64,000 nucleotides of DNA from Limnoperna fortunei (taxonomy: Eukaryota; Mollusca; Bivalvia; Mytilida; Modiolidae). The translations under genes and the position numbers were made by a program. Positions within the stretch are counted from its first letter, which is position 1. The number at the start of each line of letters is the position of its first letter. Below are positions 9,032 to 17,905 of this stretch, piece by piece. The stretch is from contig OX104119.1 of NCBI GenBank assembly GCA_944474755.1, forward strand, positions 43,115,927 through 43,179,926, written 5' to 3'. Under the pieces are notes generated by a model. That model made no database searches. It was not told where the DNA came from and was given only the letters and a program-made list of their open reading frames with translations.

Positions 9032-9049
9032 CTACTGCTCGCAGCGCCA
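9032..9049 (-). promoter_or_regulatory. Primer-binding site of the Gypsy element
   Basis: One base inside the 5' LTR the minus strand reads TGGCGCTGCGAGCAGTAG. The TGG start fits pairing with the CCA end of a tRNA primer. Which tRNA is used was not determined. Confidence 0.7.
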
Positions 9050-9050
9050 G

Positions 9051-9346
9051 TGTTGTGTTAGCAAAGTATTAATAACAATGACACCAAATGTCAACTCGAG
9101 AGTGACTCTAAACAATAAACACTCACCAACAACAGGTAAATCGCTAATATCCAACAGATATCGTCGTCACTCGTCTGCTCACTTCACACCCGCCAAATCG
9201 ATACCCTTTTCCACTCGTCTACACACAGTGTCACACACAACGGTATACTTATTCCGGTATCCAGTCCACCTTGGTACATCCAATTACCAACGTATAGAAT
9301 ATACTAGCGTAACGGTACTAGTAACTACGTGTGTACACACACCACA
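9051..9346 (-). repeat. 5' LTR of the Gypsy element
   Basis: 296 bp, same ends as the 1648-1943 copy, with four single-base differences. The bases 9347-9350 (GTGA) repeat 1644-1647. Bases 8508-9031 between the primer site and Gag form the leader, with no ORF recognised. Confidence 0.95.
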
Positions 9347-9505
9347 GTGACACACAACATCGTTTGATCCAGGCTTCCACAAGCTCTTAGTTTTTGGGTC
9401 TAGCCGACGTATTGCTACACGCCATTTCAGGCACAACTTATCATCTGTCGGGTATTTATGCCCTCCTTCACTTCTACAACCAGGAACAGAGCAGTACTGA
9501 GGCAT
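9347..9505 (-). CDS. THAP-domain gene, exon 1, 5' part
   Basis: From ATG at 9505 the protein starts MPQYCSVPGC, the classic THAP opening (C-x4-C with a basic/polar loop), continues through LKWRVAIRR (the conserved Trp) and KTKSLWKPGSNDVVC, and is cut by the Gypsy 5' LTR right after VVCH. The remaining ligands (x-H-F) lie at 1601-1647. The ATG is well placed: THAP domains sit at the extreme N-terminus. Read on from here the frame passes into LTR sequence and stops at 9284. The zinc module binds DNA in known members; the rest of the protein is outside the window. Confidence 0.8.
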
Positions 9506-11188
9506 TATATTGAAACAATAAGTCTGCGTCCTTAGTTTCCATTGAAAAAACGCAAGCGTCTAAGTGATCGGGCGTTTTGATAACCACCGATAGAACAATG
9601 CGCCACCTATCGTTGCAAATAGGAGTGGGCGTGTGTGTTCAACTGCTAAAACAATGTCATTCACATAATACGATGTGTATTAAAAATAATGATGTGTGTT
9701 TCTGTGTGTATTTGTTTTGTTTGTTTTCTATTTGAATAATGAGGGCTAAATTTTAAAAGTAAAAATCATGTATTATTTTAGGAAATCTAAGATCAAATGA
9801 AAGACAGGAAGAATTGAAAGCGCTTTGCAAAAATATAGGCCTATGCCAGTCTTGTTTCAAGTGAACTGGATGGTAATTTATATGCATAAACGCCTTTGTC
9901 AAATTTTGTTTTAATTTCCGTTACCATTTTAACACCTGTTACATCTTTGTTAAAGCATTGTCACTTATGTGTTTATTGTTTTCCTCTCGCTCAGGAGCAT
10001 ATTATTTTTCTATAATAATCAAAACAATACAAGAGCAATTACATATTTTAATGTATAACATTATTTGGAGGATGTAAACAACAGAATGGACAATGGAAAA
10101 AATCAAACTGTTCTAATTTAGATAACTCACCTTTATTTTCGATCAATTTTCCAATGATACACTTTGTCGTCTTAACATAACTTCATGGTCGCTGGTGACG
10201 TCATAATAAAACGTCAAAATAAATTCCGGTAACAATGCAGTATTGGCCTTTATGTTCCGTCTTTTTTGTATCGCTTGTTAACGACCACGAAAGTTAACTT
10301 TTTTTTGTAATTTATTTTTGATAATTGAACAGTTTCGTTAATTTTTTTGCTAACATGTATTTTCTTTAACAGAAATAGTGTCGAATCATATAATGCGTTT
10401 CGAAAATTCTGCAGAATTGTTTTAAAAACCGTTAAAATATTGATCACGGATGTTAAATTCTTAACAGCGACAAGAGCTTTAAATTCATTTTACATATTTG
10501 TTTTCGATAAAACTATCTAAGTCTTTTAAAATTATTTATTTATCAAAATAGTGACATCTTGTGGGTGGAATACCACACATATAAGCTACAGAAGATATTG
10601 TAGTCATTTGCAAATAATAAATTTTATCTACAGTAACGCATGTTAAAAGAATAAGAGGACACCACTTCCTCTAAAAATGTAGCATAATCATCCTCTTTGT
10701 ATTTTTTAAATAATTCTTGTAGTGAAAAATCTACACCAAGGCTATCTAAATGTGAACGTTTTATAGCGGAAATCACTTTATTTTCAAAACACTGTCAGTC
10801 GTAATTAAAACAATTTAAAACTGACACGGTATTTCTCTGAAAATGCTAAAAAGATGAGCTAAAATTAATGTTTAGGATACTACAAATAATTGTATTTATT
10901 TAGTTATTTTATGCTGCTATACGCTATGAAAAGAACTTGGTAAAAAATAAAGTGGAAAGGACATCCTTTTTTCGGAAATGAGCCATATTTTTGAGAATGA
11001 CTGTTAAACGTTGTCGGAGAAGGAATTTTTTGGCAGTGTTAGCGAATTTAAGTTTTAAAAATACTATCTTGTATTAGATTTTTAGTTCTGCTTCGATAAA
11101 GATCTGTATAGTTGAATAATTAAAGCATAATCTATTTCATCGCACTAAAATAATGTTGTTGTGTAAACAGGCTAACCGTATCACATTT
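9506..11188. other. Upstream region of the THAP gene; no confident gene
   Basis: AT-rich sequence. The first 200 bases upstream of the THAP ATG should hold its promoter, but no clear core element was found. A weak exon candidate on the minus strand is listed separately (10624-10791). Confidence 0.4.
10624..10791 (-). CDS. Possible terminal exon of an unknown gene
   Basis: On the minus strand an acceptor-like 'ttacgactgacag' precedes about 55 codons ending in TAA. The composition looks protein-like (for example SLQELFKKYKEDDYATF, then LEEVV) and hydrophobic and charged residues alternate as in helices. No family is recognised and no partner exon was found. It could be a fragment of a transposon protein. 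Confidence 0.25.
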   Translation of the reverse strand, partial: CFENKVISAIKRSHLDSLGVDFSLQELFKKYKEDDYATFLEEVVSSYSFNMRYCR

Positions 11189-11289
11189 GGACCGATTTTC
11201 GGTCCATATCCATACACTTACCTCCGAGATTACTTTCCGCCCATAGGCGGAAATAACCGAGGTGATCCGATTGAGCGTCTGGGATCACC
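11189..11289. repeat. Cluster of three hairpins
   Basis: In order: GGACCGA-ttt-TCGGTCC (11189-11205, perfect); an imperfect inverted repeat around TTTCCGCC-cata-GGCGGAAA (11221-11260); and GGTGATCC..GGATCACC (11261-11289, perfect 8-bp arms). The group resembles the folded end of a non-autonomous transposon, but no target duplication was found. Confidence 0.45.
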
Positions 11290-11596
11290 TTATTTTAATT
11301 TCGCTACCAATAGGTGGAGACAAACAATGATTCTATTTTTAGGGCCCTATTTTTAAACCAGGAAAACCATGCAAACATATCTGTACTTATAATATGACGT
11401 CACAGTAAGATTCACTCATGATTATGCATAACAATAATATTTGTTTAATTAATTGATAAAGTAATATTTTATAAAAATATTCAAATGTAAACTTTGGTAA
11501 AATTTGTTGTACACTTCTTGATATGAACGGAAGTAATTTTTTAGACAATAAAAATATCATCCAATCAAAAATTATGATAACGAGTTTAATATAGAG

Positions 11597-11708
11597 CTGG
11601 GTGCCGTTTCATAAAGCGATCGTTAGCTTAACGTGCACGTTATCCCATTTAAATTGCATGGCATAACGAGCACGTTAATTAGCGATCGCTTTATGAAACG
11701 GCACCCAG
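11597..11708. mobile_element. 112-bp fold-back MITE
   Basis: Nearly perfect inverted repeat over its full length: it starts CTGGGTGCCGTTTCATAAAG and ends with the reverse complement, CTTTATGAAACGGCACCCAG, with a short AT-rich centre. No ORF, no convincing flanking duplication. It ends four bases before the target duplication of the MULE element at 11721. Confidence 0.8.
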
Positions 11709-11748
11709 AATCCAATTAAGGGGAGGGTCTAAACGCGGAAGTGGAAAA

Positions 11749-13072
11749 GCCGGAAGTATAAAAAAACATATATTTTTGTTCATAACTTTTTAACGGCTTG
11801 ACATAAAATAAAAATTAAAAGTGCCTCTAGGAGATATTTAAAAGATCTTTATGATGATATATAGTTTATTGCAAACAAATTTTAATAAAGTACCTAAAAG
11901 TTGACCGGAAGTGAAATTTGCGCGAGTGTCACTACATCAAATTTTCACATTGGAACCAAGTTTTCTCCTAAATGCTTCACCCCGGTCAAAAAACTATTAG
12001 TGTTTGGCCCAGATAATTCATTTAGCTTTAAAATGATGTATAGTTTATAAGAAACAAATGAAAGGAAAGTATAGAAAAGACTGCCGGAAGTAAGTACGGT
12101 AGCAAAAGCAAAAGTTCGAGTTTTCAACTTTGAACTATAATATCTCAAATACCTCATAACTATGGAACGCCAAATTAACATATATTCAATTAATTGTACC
12201 TATCTTCAAATATTGAAGATATCTTCAATTGAATTATACCTATCTTCAATTCAATTATAGATATCTTCAATTCAATTATACCTATCTTCAATTCAATTGT
12301 ACCTAGGTACAATTCAGCACAATTAAAGATATCTTCAATTTAATTGTACCTATCTTCAATTCAATTATAGATATCTTCAATTGAATTGAACCTATCTTCA
12401 ATCGAATTGAACCTTTCTTCAATTGAATTAAACCTATCTTCAATTCAATTGTGCCTAGGTATCTTCAATTGCACTTAATCAAATTTGTATTATAATATAA
12501 TTCAATTGAAGATAGGTGTAATTCAATTGAAGATAGGTGTAATTCAATTGAAGATATCTTCAAATGAATTGAAGATATCTTCAAATGAATTGGAGATATC
12601 TCCAAATGAATTATGGAGATGTTGGAATTAGACCTATCTTCAAGTGAATTAAATATATCTTCAATTCAATTGAAGATAGGTGTAATTGAATTGAAGATAT
12701 CTTCAAATGAATTGAAGATATCTTCAAATGAATTGAAGATATCTTCAAATGAATCAATTAAATTGCACCTAGGTATAATTCATTTGAAGATAGGTTCAAT
12801 TGACATGAAGATATCTTTAATTATTTGAAGATAGGTACAATTGAATTGAAGATATCTTCAATTTATTTGAAGATATCTTCAAATGATTGAAGATATCTTC
12901 AATTATTTGAAGATAGGTACAATTAATTGAATATATGTTAATTTGGCGTTCCATACATAACCCGGTCACAATTTGAATAGGGCCTCGTGTTCCCCTCAGC
13001 TTTTGCTATACAATGATATATCACTTTTAAATTTTGGTCAACGACAAAGTATCTAAAAGTTGACCGGAAGTG
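11749..13072. promoter_or_regulatory. Recurrent CCGGAAGT (ETS-type) motifs in the MULE terminal repeat
   Basis: GCCGGAAGTA occurs at 11749-11758 and 12083-12092, ACCGGAAGTG at 11904-11913 and 13063-13072. Mirror copies are kept in the right repeat at 18032-18041, 18211-18220 and 18390-18399. ACCGGAAGTG is the textbook site for ETS-family factors such as GABP. Possible roles are host-driven promoter activity or transposase binding; the sequence cannot decide. Confidence 0.45.
12161..12955. mobile_element. Nested 795-bp non-autonomous element made of palindromic satellite units
   Basis: It begins TATGGAACGCCAAATTAACA and ends in the reverse complement, with CATAAC duplicated at 12155-12160 and 12956-12961. 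The right MULE repeat (around 18140) carries the same sequence without the insert and with a single CATAAC-equivalent, which proves insertion. The interior is almost entirely variants of a ~21-bp unit around the palindrome GAAGATATCTTC alternating with AATTGAATT-type spacers and a second form, GAAGATAGGT; orientation of the second form flips about halfway, so the whole piece tends to fold back. No coding capacity. A 6-bp duplication with TA-starting ends would fit what I recall of IS3EU elements; this is tentative. Confidence 0.85.
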
Positions 13073-13558
13073 ATCCTTGTCGAGGAAAAATTCATCAAAC
13101 TTAACAGATTTCTCCTATTTAAAGTGTGTACACAGGTAAAATTGATTGGTATCGTATAATTAAATTACCATATGGGTTATAATTAACGTCATATATGATA
13201 ATAGAGAGAAATTTTTTTAATTAAGTTTTAATTAATGTTATTACACTTATGACAATAGAGATATTTTGTTTGTATTGGGACACAAAAGGACATCAATGGT
13301 CGAACTTAATATCCAAATAAACACTTTTTATTCTAAAAAATGCGATATGGTTTAATATACTTTGATCATTTAGCTTGGTGTATGTAGGTTTATGTCTTAA
13401 AAAAATATCATGTAAGCTATGTGCGTTTATAAGCCGTTCTGACAATTTTTCAACAAAACACAATTTTATAGTGCCATTGACTAGTGCTACGTTTTTGTTT
13501 GACTTAACTTTGTTTCTTAAATTGACTTTTTTTGTTTTAGTGCTATTTTAGGTACAGA

Positions 13559-14682
13559 ATGTCTTCCAGAGTTTTAATTGCTGGCCATTCCCAGGTCAAA
13601 TATTTCAACCAGTATATAAAACTTGCTAATATTGATGTAGTTTCATTTTCAGGTTACCGCATCGAGCAGATGTGGGGGGTCATCGGACACCGGGTGTCCG
13701 AGTACAGCGCTGTTGTCCTCCATATGGGGGCCAATAACCTTAGAGATGACCACCCAGCTCAGATTTTATTTCATTTTCAGGTACTTGTCAAAAACATCCG
13801 TAGAAGGAGCCCAGGGTGTCAGGTAATTATTTCAGGTCTCTTACCACGGGGTCAGAACTTGTTCCCTGGTCAGGTAAGGTCCGCTGATTTCCTCACTTTA
13901 ATCAATAGGAAAGCAGCTTACATCAACAACAAGTTGGCTAATATAGCACAGTCTTCCCCAAGACTGGCCTATGTTGGTCATCCTTCATTTGTTGTTAATG
14001 GCAAGCTGCAGCGTCAGCTATTGAGTAAAGATGGACTTCATCTAACCAGGGAAGGTGCTGTAACTGTGGTAAAAGACCTGGAAGATTTTTTCAGGCATGC
14101 TCGTCGACGACCAGCTACTACTGCTGTTTCATGTGTTACACGCATGGAACCCTTTTCCATTAACTTTTCAGCTGACCCTGAGGTAGTAATACCTGCACCA
14201 ACACCATTCGTAGTCGTGTCGTGGCTCCTACTCGCAGTCGTATCGTGGCTCCTACTCGCAGTCGCGTCGTGTCTCCTGTTCGTAGTCGTGTCGTGGCTCC
14301 TACTCGCAGTCGTATCGTGGCTCCTACTCGCAATCGTGTCGTGTCTCCTGTTCGTAGTCGAGTCGTGTCTCCTGTTCGTAGTCGTATCGTGGCTCCTACT
14401 CGCAGTCGTGTCGTGTCTCCTGTTCGTAGTCGAGTCGTGTCTCCTGTTCGTAGTCGTGTCGTGTCTCCGTGTAATCAATCTAGAAATTTAGGTTTTCGTG
14501 ACAGGAGCCGATCGCCCAGTCCACAAATTTCGAGTGTTCAGAAAGGTGGTGGTATTGTACCTTTTTTAACTGATCAAACTTCAAATTTAGACAATGATCA
14601 AGTCAAAGAAATTCTTTTAAATCCTTCAGATAAAATTAATAATTTACCACCAGTTAAACCAAAAGGCGGTGAGGTTTTTTAA
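13559..14682 (+). CDS. MULE-encoded SGNH/GDSL hydrolase domain with Arg/Ser-rich tail
   Basis: From ATG 13559 the protein shows the four SGNH blocks: Ser11 in AGHSQVK (block I, GHS instead of GDS), Gly32 in FSGYRIE (II), Asn59 or Asn60 in HMGANNL (III), and Asp158/His161 in DGLHLT (V). SGNH enzymes are esterases or lipases; the target here is unknown. About 215 codons on, near 14205, the reading must change frame to enter the Arg/Ser octapeptide repeat (14206-14469); the original frame gives an implausible Leu/Val/Ser/Trp run and stops at 14491. The repeat frame ends at TAA 14680-14682 after PKGGEVF. The next codon opens the transposase frame without a shift. Related enzymes in other mobile elements are known; this combination with a MULE is unusual as far as I know. 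Confidence 0.78.
14206..14469 (+). repeat. 24-bp tandem repeat encoding an RSRVVAPT-type octapeptide, about 11 copies
   Basis: The unit alternates between two flavours at the protein level, RSR(V/I)VAPT and RSRVVSPV, with one RNR variant. The DNA period is 24 bp, so the reading frame is kept. It links the hydrolase domain to the transposase. Basic SR/SP repeats often bind RNA or are phosphorylated; no function is shown here. Confidence 0.85.
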
Positions 14683-16623
14683 ATAAATTCTAAACATAAA
14701 GATGATTGGAAATGTGATCAATACACTTGGATAAATGATAGTAAATTTGTCTCAAATATTGAAGGTGAATGTAAATTAATAAGGTGTTATTTCAAGTTAA
14801 AATTGCCAGGTTTTGAAAGTAAAAAGGGGCGAAAAAGACCCAGATTTTCCCATTTGTTTAAGAAGGTTGCATTTTGGATCGAAAGCAACCCAAATTTAGT
14901 TTTAGTTCATTATTTAGGAGATGAAAAGGTATATCAACCAATGCCACATGGCAACAGTAAACATGATAATGAATTTATAAGAACAATGCCATCTGTAATT
15001 GACGATATTAAAAAACAAGAAGGCGAGCCTCATAAAATTTATAAAAAAACTATTTGTACTAACATTGTTGAAGGGTCTCACCAACCCGTGGCAAATCCGA
15101 GAAATACTAAGCAAGTTAAAAATATTTTAAGTCAACAAAGGTCAGAAAAAACTATATCAAAAGATGACATTTACAATTTAGTTCTTTTGGCGTATCAGTT
15201 GAACGGATATATATCTGAAATTATGGTTTATCCAGATCTTTTGGCTGTTGTGGCTCTTCCTGAAATAATAGAAATATTTAAAGAAATAATTGAACTAAAA
15301 TCAGAAGATCCTGTCTATTTAGTATACGATACTACTTTTAATTTGGGTGACTGTTACGTATCTCCCATTGTTTTTAAACATGTTCTATTTGAAGAGACAC
15401 CTTTGGTTCCTTTAGCTTTCCTTATTCATGAACGTAAACACGCTAAATGGCATGAAGTTCTTTTTAAATTTTTAAAAGAAAAGATTCCTAAAATTGATAA
15501 AAAGAAAATACCTTTTGTTTTAGATCAAGAACCGGGTCTGAAAAAAGCAATAGAAAATACATTCCCAAACTGTCCGATTATGTTTTGTTGGAACCATTTA
15601 AAGGAAGATTTTAAATTTTGGCTAAACGGTAAAGTTCAGTCGGACAGTATAAAAGTTCACGTTGACCACTTAGATAAAATGTTAAAGGCAGACAGTGAAG
15701 AACAATTTTTGGAAATAGAATCAAATCTAACTGCTAATTGGTCCCCTATAGTACTTGAACATTATAGTAAATTTGTTAAATCGGCAATTCAAAATCATTC
15801 AGGAAAATGGATCATAGATAAATATCCAGGCATGTTCGACCCTTATTCAGGTATAACAAATAATCTTTCAGAAAGCATGAATGCTGTTTTAAAAAGAGAA
15901 ATTGATTGGAAAGAGTTACCGGTAGATCTTTTGGTTTTGGGGTTTTATTATATACAAAATTTTGAAAATTTTGAAATTTTAAGAGGCCGTTCAGGTTTGG
16001 GAAATTATCATTTAAAATCAGAGTTTCGTAGGGCATTTATTCCCCCATTAGATATGATTTTACCAAAAAAAATCGTTTGTCCAGATGAGGTTATAGAATA
16101 TTTAAAAAATGAAAAACCTTTATCTTTAACAAATTTGCAAGATGACACGTCTGAAACATCAAAGATTATTAAACAAACAGATGAGCATGCCGAAATAACA
16201 AATGAAATAGGTGTCAACATTGATAATCCTTTAATTACGGATGACATAATTGTAGAAAAAACACCTGTGGTTGAACTACCTGTTTTTAATTCTGATTCTA
16301 GTCAACAAAGTTTGGCACGGTTTATTGTCGACAATAATTTAATAACTTTAGTTCCACAGCAAGGGGCTTTTATTGTTCAAGGCAGAAAAGCTAAATATTG
16401 TGTCACTTTATTTCCAAAAGAAACTTGCCAGTGCGAGGCAACAACTACCTGTTTTCATATTTTAGCAGCAAAATTAAGTATAGGTTTACAACCAATTCAA
16501 AGGAATAAAATTATTAGTTTAAGAGCAATATCAAAAAATAATAAGAAAAAAATTGATAAAAAGTCAGGTAGAAAACAACCACGTGTTATGACATTGAAAT
16601 TGAACCGGCCCCTGATTCTTTAA
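14683..16623 (+). CDS. MULE transposase with CG-1-like N-terminus and SWIM zinc finger
   Basis: The frame opens at 14683, directly after a single TAA, and no ATG lies near its beginning, which supports fusion to the upstream reading. Numbered from 14803: the N-terminal part (DQYTW upstream, then CYF, KKVAFWI and NPNLVLVHYL) follows the pattern of CG-1 DNA-binding domains. The MULE catalytic core has Asp176 (VYDTTFNLG), Asp241 (FVLDQEP), the CWNHLKED motif with Cys262/His265, and Glu357 (TNNLSESMN). A SWIM finger CQCEATTTCFH sits at about 542-552. The enzyme would cut and rejoin element ends at the 670-bp repeats. Near 16580 the sensible reading moves to the next frame and continues into the Ulp1 region; this frame ends with a short nonsense tail at 16623. 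Confidence 0.9.
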   Translation: MNSKHKDDWKCDQYTWINDSKFVSNIEGECKLIRCYFKLKLPGFESKKGRKRPRFSHLFKKVAFWIESNPNLVLVHYLGDEKVYQPMPHGNSKHDNEFIRTMPSVIDDIKKQEGEPHKIYKKTICTNIVEGSHQPVANPRNTKQVKNILSQQRSEKTISKDDIYNLVLLAYQLNGYISEIMVYPDLLAVVALPEIIEIFKEIIELKSEDPVYLVYDTTFNLGDCYVSPIVFKHVLFEETPLVPLAFLIHERKHAKWHEVLFKFLKEKIPKIDKKKIPFVLDQEPGLKKAIENTFPNCPIMFCWNHLKEDFKFWLNGKVQSDSIKVHVDHLDKMLKADSEEQFLEIESNLTANWSPIVLEHYSKFVKSAIQNHSGKWIIDKYPGMFDPYSGITNNLSESMNAVLKREIDWKELPVDLLVLGFYYIQNFENFEILRGRSGLGNYHLKSEFRRAFIPPLDMILPKKIVCPDEVIEYLKNEKPLSLTNLQDDTSETSKIIKQTDEHAEITNEIGVNIDNPLITDDIIVEKTPVVELPVFNSDSSQQSLARFIVDNNLITLVPQQGAFIVQGRKAKYCVTLFPKETCQCEATTTCFHILAAKLSIGLQPIQRNKIISLRAISKNNKKKIDKKSGRKQPRVMTLKLNRPLIL

Positions 16624-17679
16624 CAGCTTTAAATACTCCAAACAAAGAAAATTTAATTAAAACACCTTCAACTGTTGGCAGCATTAAATTTACTCCTAAA
16701 AAGATAACAGAAATTTCAACTCCGAAGTCTAAAAGAAAAATAGATTTAAGTGATATAATGGAAGAAAATGAAATTATTATAGAAGATTCAAAGGAAGGTT
16801 TACCCACTAAACTCCCTGATGAAAAATCGCTTCCTGTAAAAAAACGTAAAATTGAAGAAATAAATATAACAGAAAATGAAAATATTCAATTTGTAGAAAA
16901 CAATTCTCGTGATCAGCAGCAATGGGTAGGTGATTGTAAGTTAAAACATAAACAAGACATTATTAATAACCAGTACTTGTGTTCTGATATAATGATTTCT
17001 GCTCAAAATTTAATAAAAATTCAGTTTCCAGACATAAATGGTTTTCAAGAAACTACCCTGGCTCCAATAAAATGTAATGGTAAATGGGTAAGCAATAAAG
17101 GTTTTCTACCACAAAGTTCACCATGTGTGCAAATTCATCATAACGGCAAAGATCATTGGGTTCTATCAATTCTTTCAGTAAATGGGGAAATTAATCTTTT
17201 AGATAGTCTTGCACTAGGAATAAACACATCTTTAGAATACCAGTTGGCTCAAATTTATGGCAAAGATAAAAAGAAAATACACATTAGAATTCCAGACGCA
17301 GGAAAACAACATTGATTGTGGTTTATTTGCAATTGCTAACACAGTGGAATTCTGTTTAAATGGATTTAAGGGGGGGACACATATAAAATTTGATCAAAAG
17401 TACATGAGGGAACATTTAATTTGTTGTTTAGAAAAGGGACATCTTAATCAATTTCCGAAAAATTTAGTTGGCTTTGCTCCAAAAAGAATTTTGGCTAATA
17501 CACACACGATCAGTATGTCTTGTAAATGTGGGCTCCCCGATACCATAGAAAATATGATAGGTTGTGAAGGGAAAAATGCTAAGGGGAAAATCTGTGATGT
17601 CTGGAAACATAAAAGTTGTGCTAAATCTGAAATGGTAGGCAAAATTTATCTATGTGAAAAACATAAACCTAATGGCTAA
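16572..17679 (+). CDS. MULE-encoded Ulp1/SENP-type cysteine protease with PHD-like finger
   Basis: The frame is open from 16572 (first Met 16758) to 17315, then shifts to the frame 17257-17679. A polar, basic linker is followed by a C48-type protease core: His in GKDHWVLS, Asp in LLDSLALG, Gln-rich turn and Cys in IDCGLFA. The Cys lies just after the frameshift, near 17305, so the core is split between frames. The final 50 residues (CKCGLP, MIGCEGK, WKHKSC, LCEKHK) look like a PHD-type zinc finger. Ulp1-family proteases remove SUMO or related modifiers and are known passengers of some MULEs. In this copy the break should inactivate the enzyme. Confidence 0.85.
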
Positions 17680-17905
17680 GTATTGTAAGTAGAATAGAAA
17701 AATTAACTGTTCCTATATTTAAAAATAACAATAATTTTGTGTGTAAAAATAAAAACTAAAATATTTATTTTAAAAAATAAAAAACAAAAATTAAAAAAAA
17801 AATTAAAAAAAAATCACTCGACACTAAGTGCTACCTCCCAGTTGGTTCGAGTGGGGAAACGCCATATACATTATGGTAGGCTAAAGGCACTGCACATAAT
17901 CCATT

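Larger units (their letters stand above)
1648..9346 (-). mobile_element. Complete Ty3/Gypsy-type LTR retrotransposon, 7.7 kb, degraded
   Basis: Two 296-bp LTRs (1648-1943 and 9051-9346) flank gag and pol genes read on the minus strand. Both LTRs run TG..CA, and GTGA is duplicated at 1644-1647 and 9347-9350. A purine tract (1944-1952) and a primer-binding site (9032-9049) sit in the right places. Gene order is Gag, protease, RT, RNase H, integrase: the Ty3/Gypsy order. Gag begins with a helix-hairpin-helix domain and integrase ends in a PHD finger. Pol stays in one frame over its whole length but is interrupted by three stop codons (near 5798, 4754 and 2981); the Gag region has one stop (7756) and one frameshift (near 8290). 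The two LTRs differ at 4 of 296 positions, so insertion was fairly recent, yet this copy cannot act alone. Confidence 0.93.
11721..13199 (+). repeat. Left terminal inverted repeat of the MULE element (interrupted)
   Basis: Matches the reverse complement of 17906-18572 with scattered differences, apart from the extra block 12161-12961. Contains four CCGGAAGT motifs (from 11749, 11904, 12083 and 13063). Confidence 0.88.

Noticed and set aside
12161..12955. Regularly spaced palindromic repeats suggesting a CRISPR array
   Set aside because: Spacers are not unique, the host is an animal, and transposon ends with a target duplication bound the block.
14038..14478. Long minus-strand ORF rich in Arg, His, Asp and Thr opposite the octapeptide repeat
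   Set aside because: It is the antisense of a 24-bp tandem repeat, which keeps several frames open by itself; the sense frame fits the surrounding protein.
14210..14491. Leu/Val/Trp-rich tail of the SGNH ORF looking like a membrane region
   Set aside because: It is the same tandem repeat read one frame off; the SR-type frame continues to a sensible C-terminal segment, so a frameshift is the better explanation.
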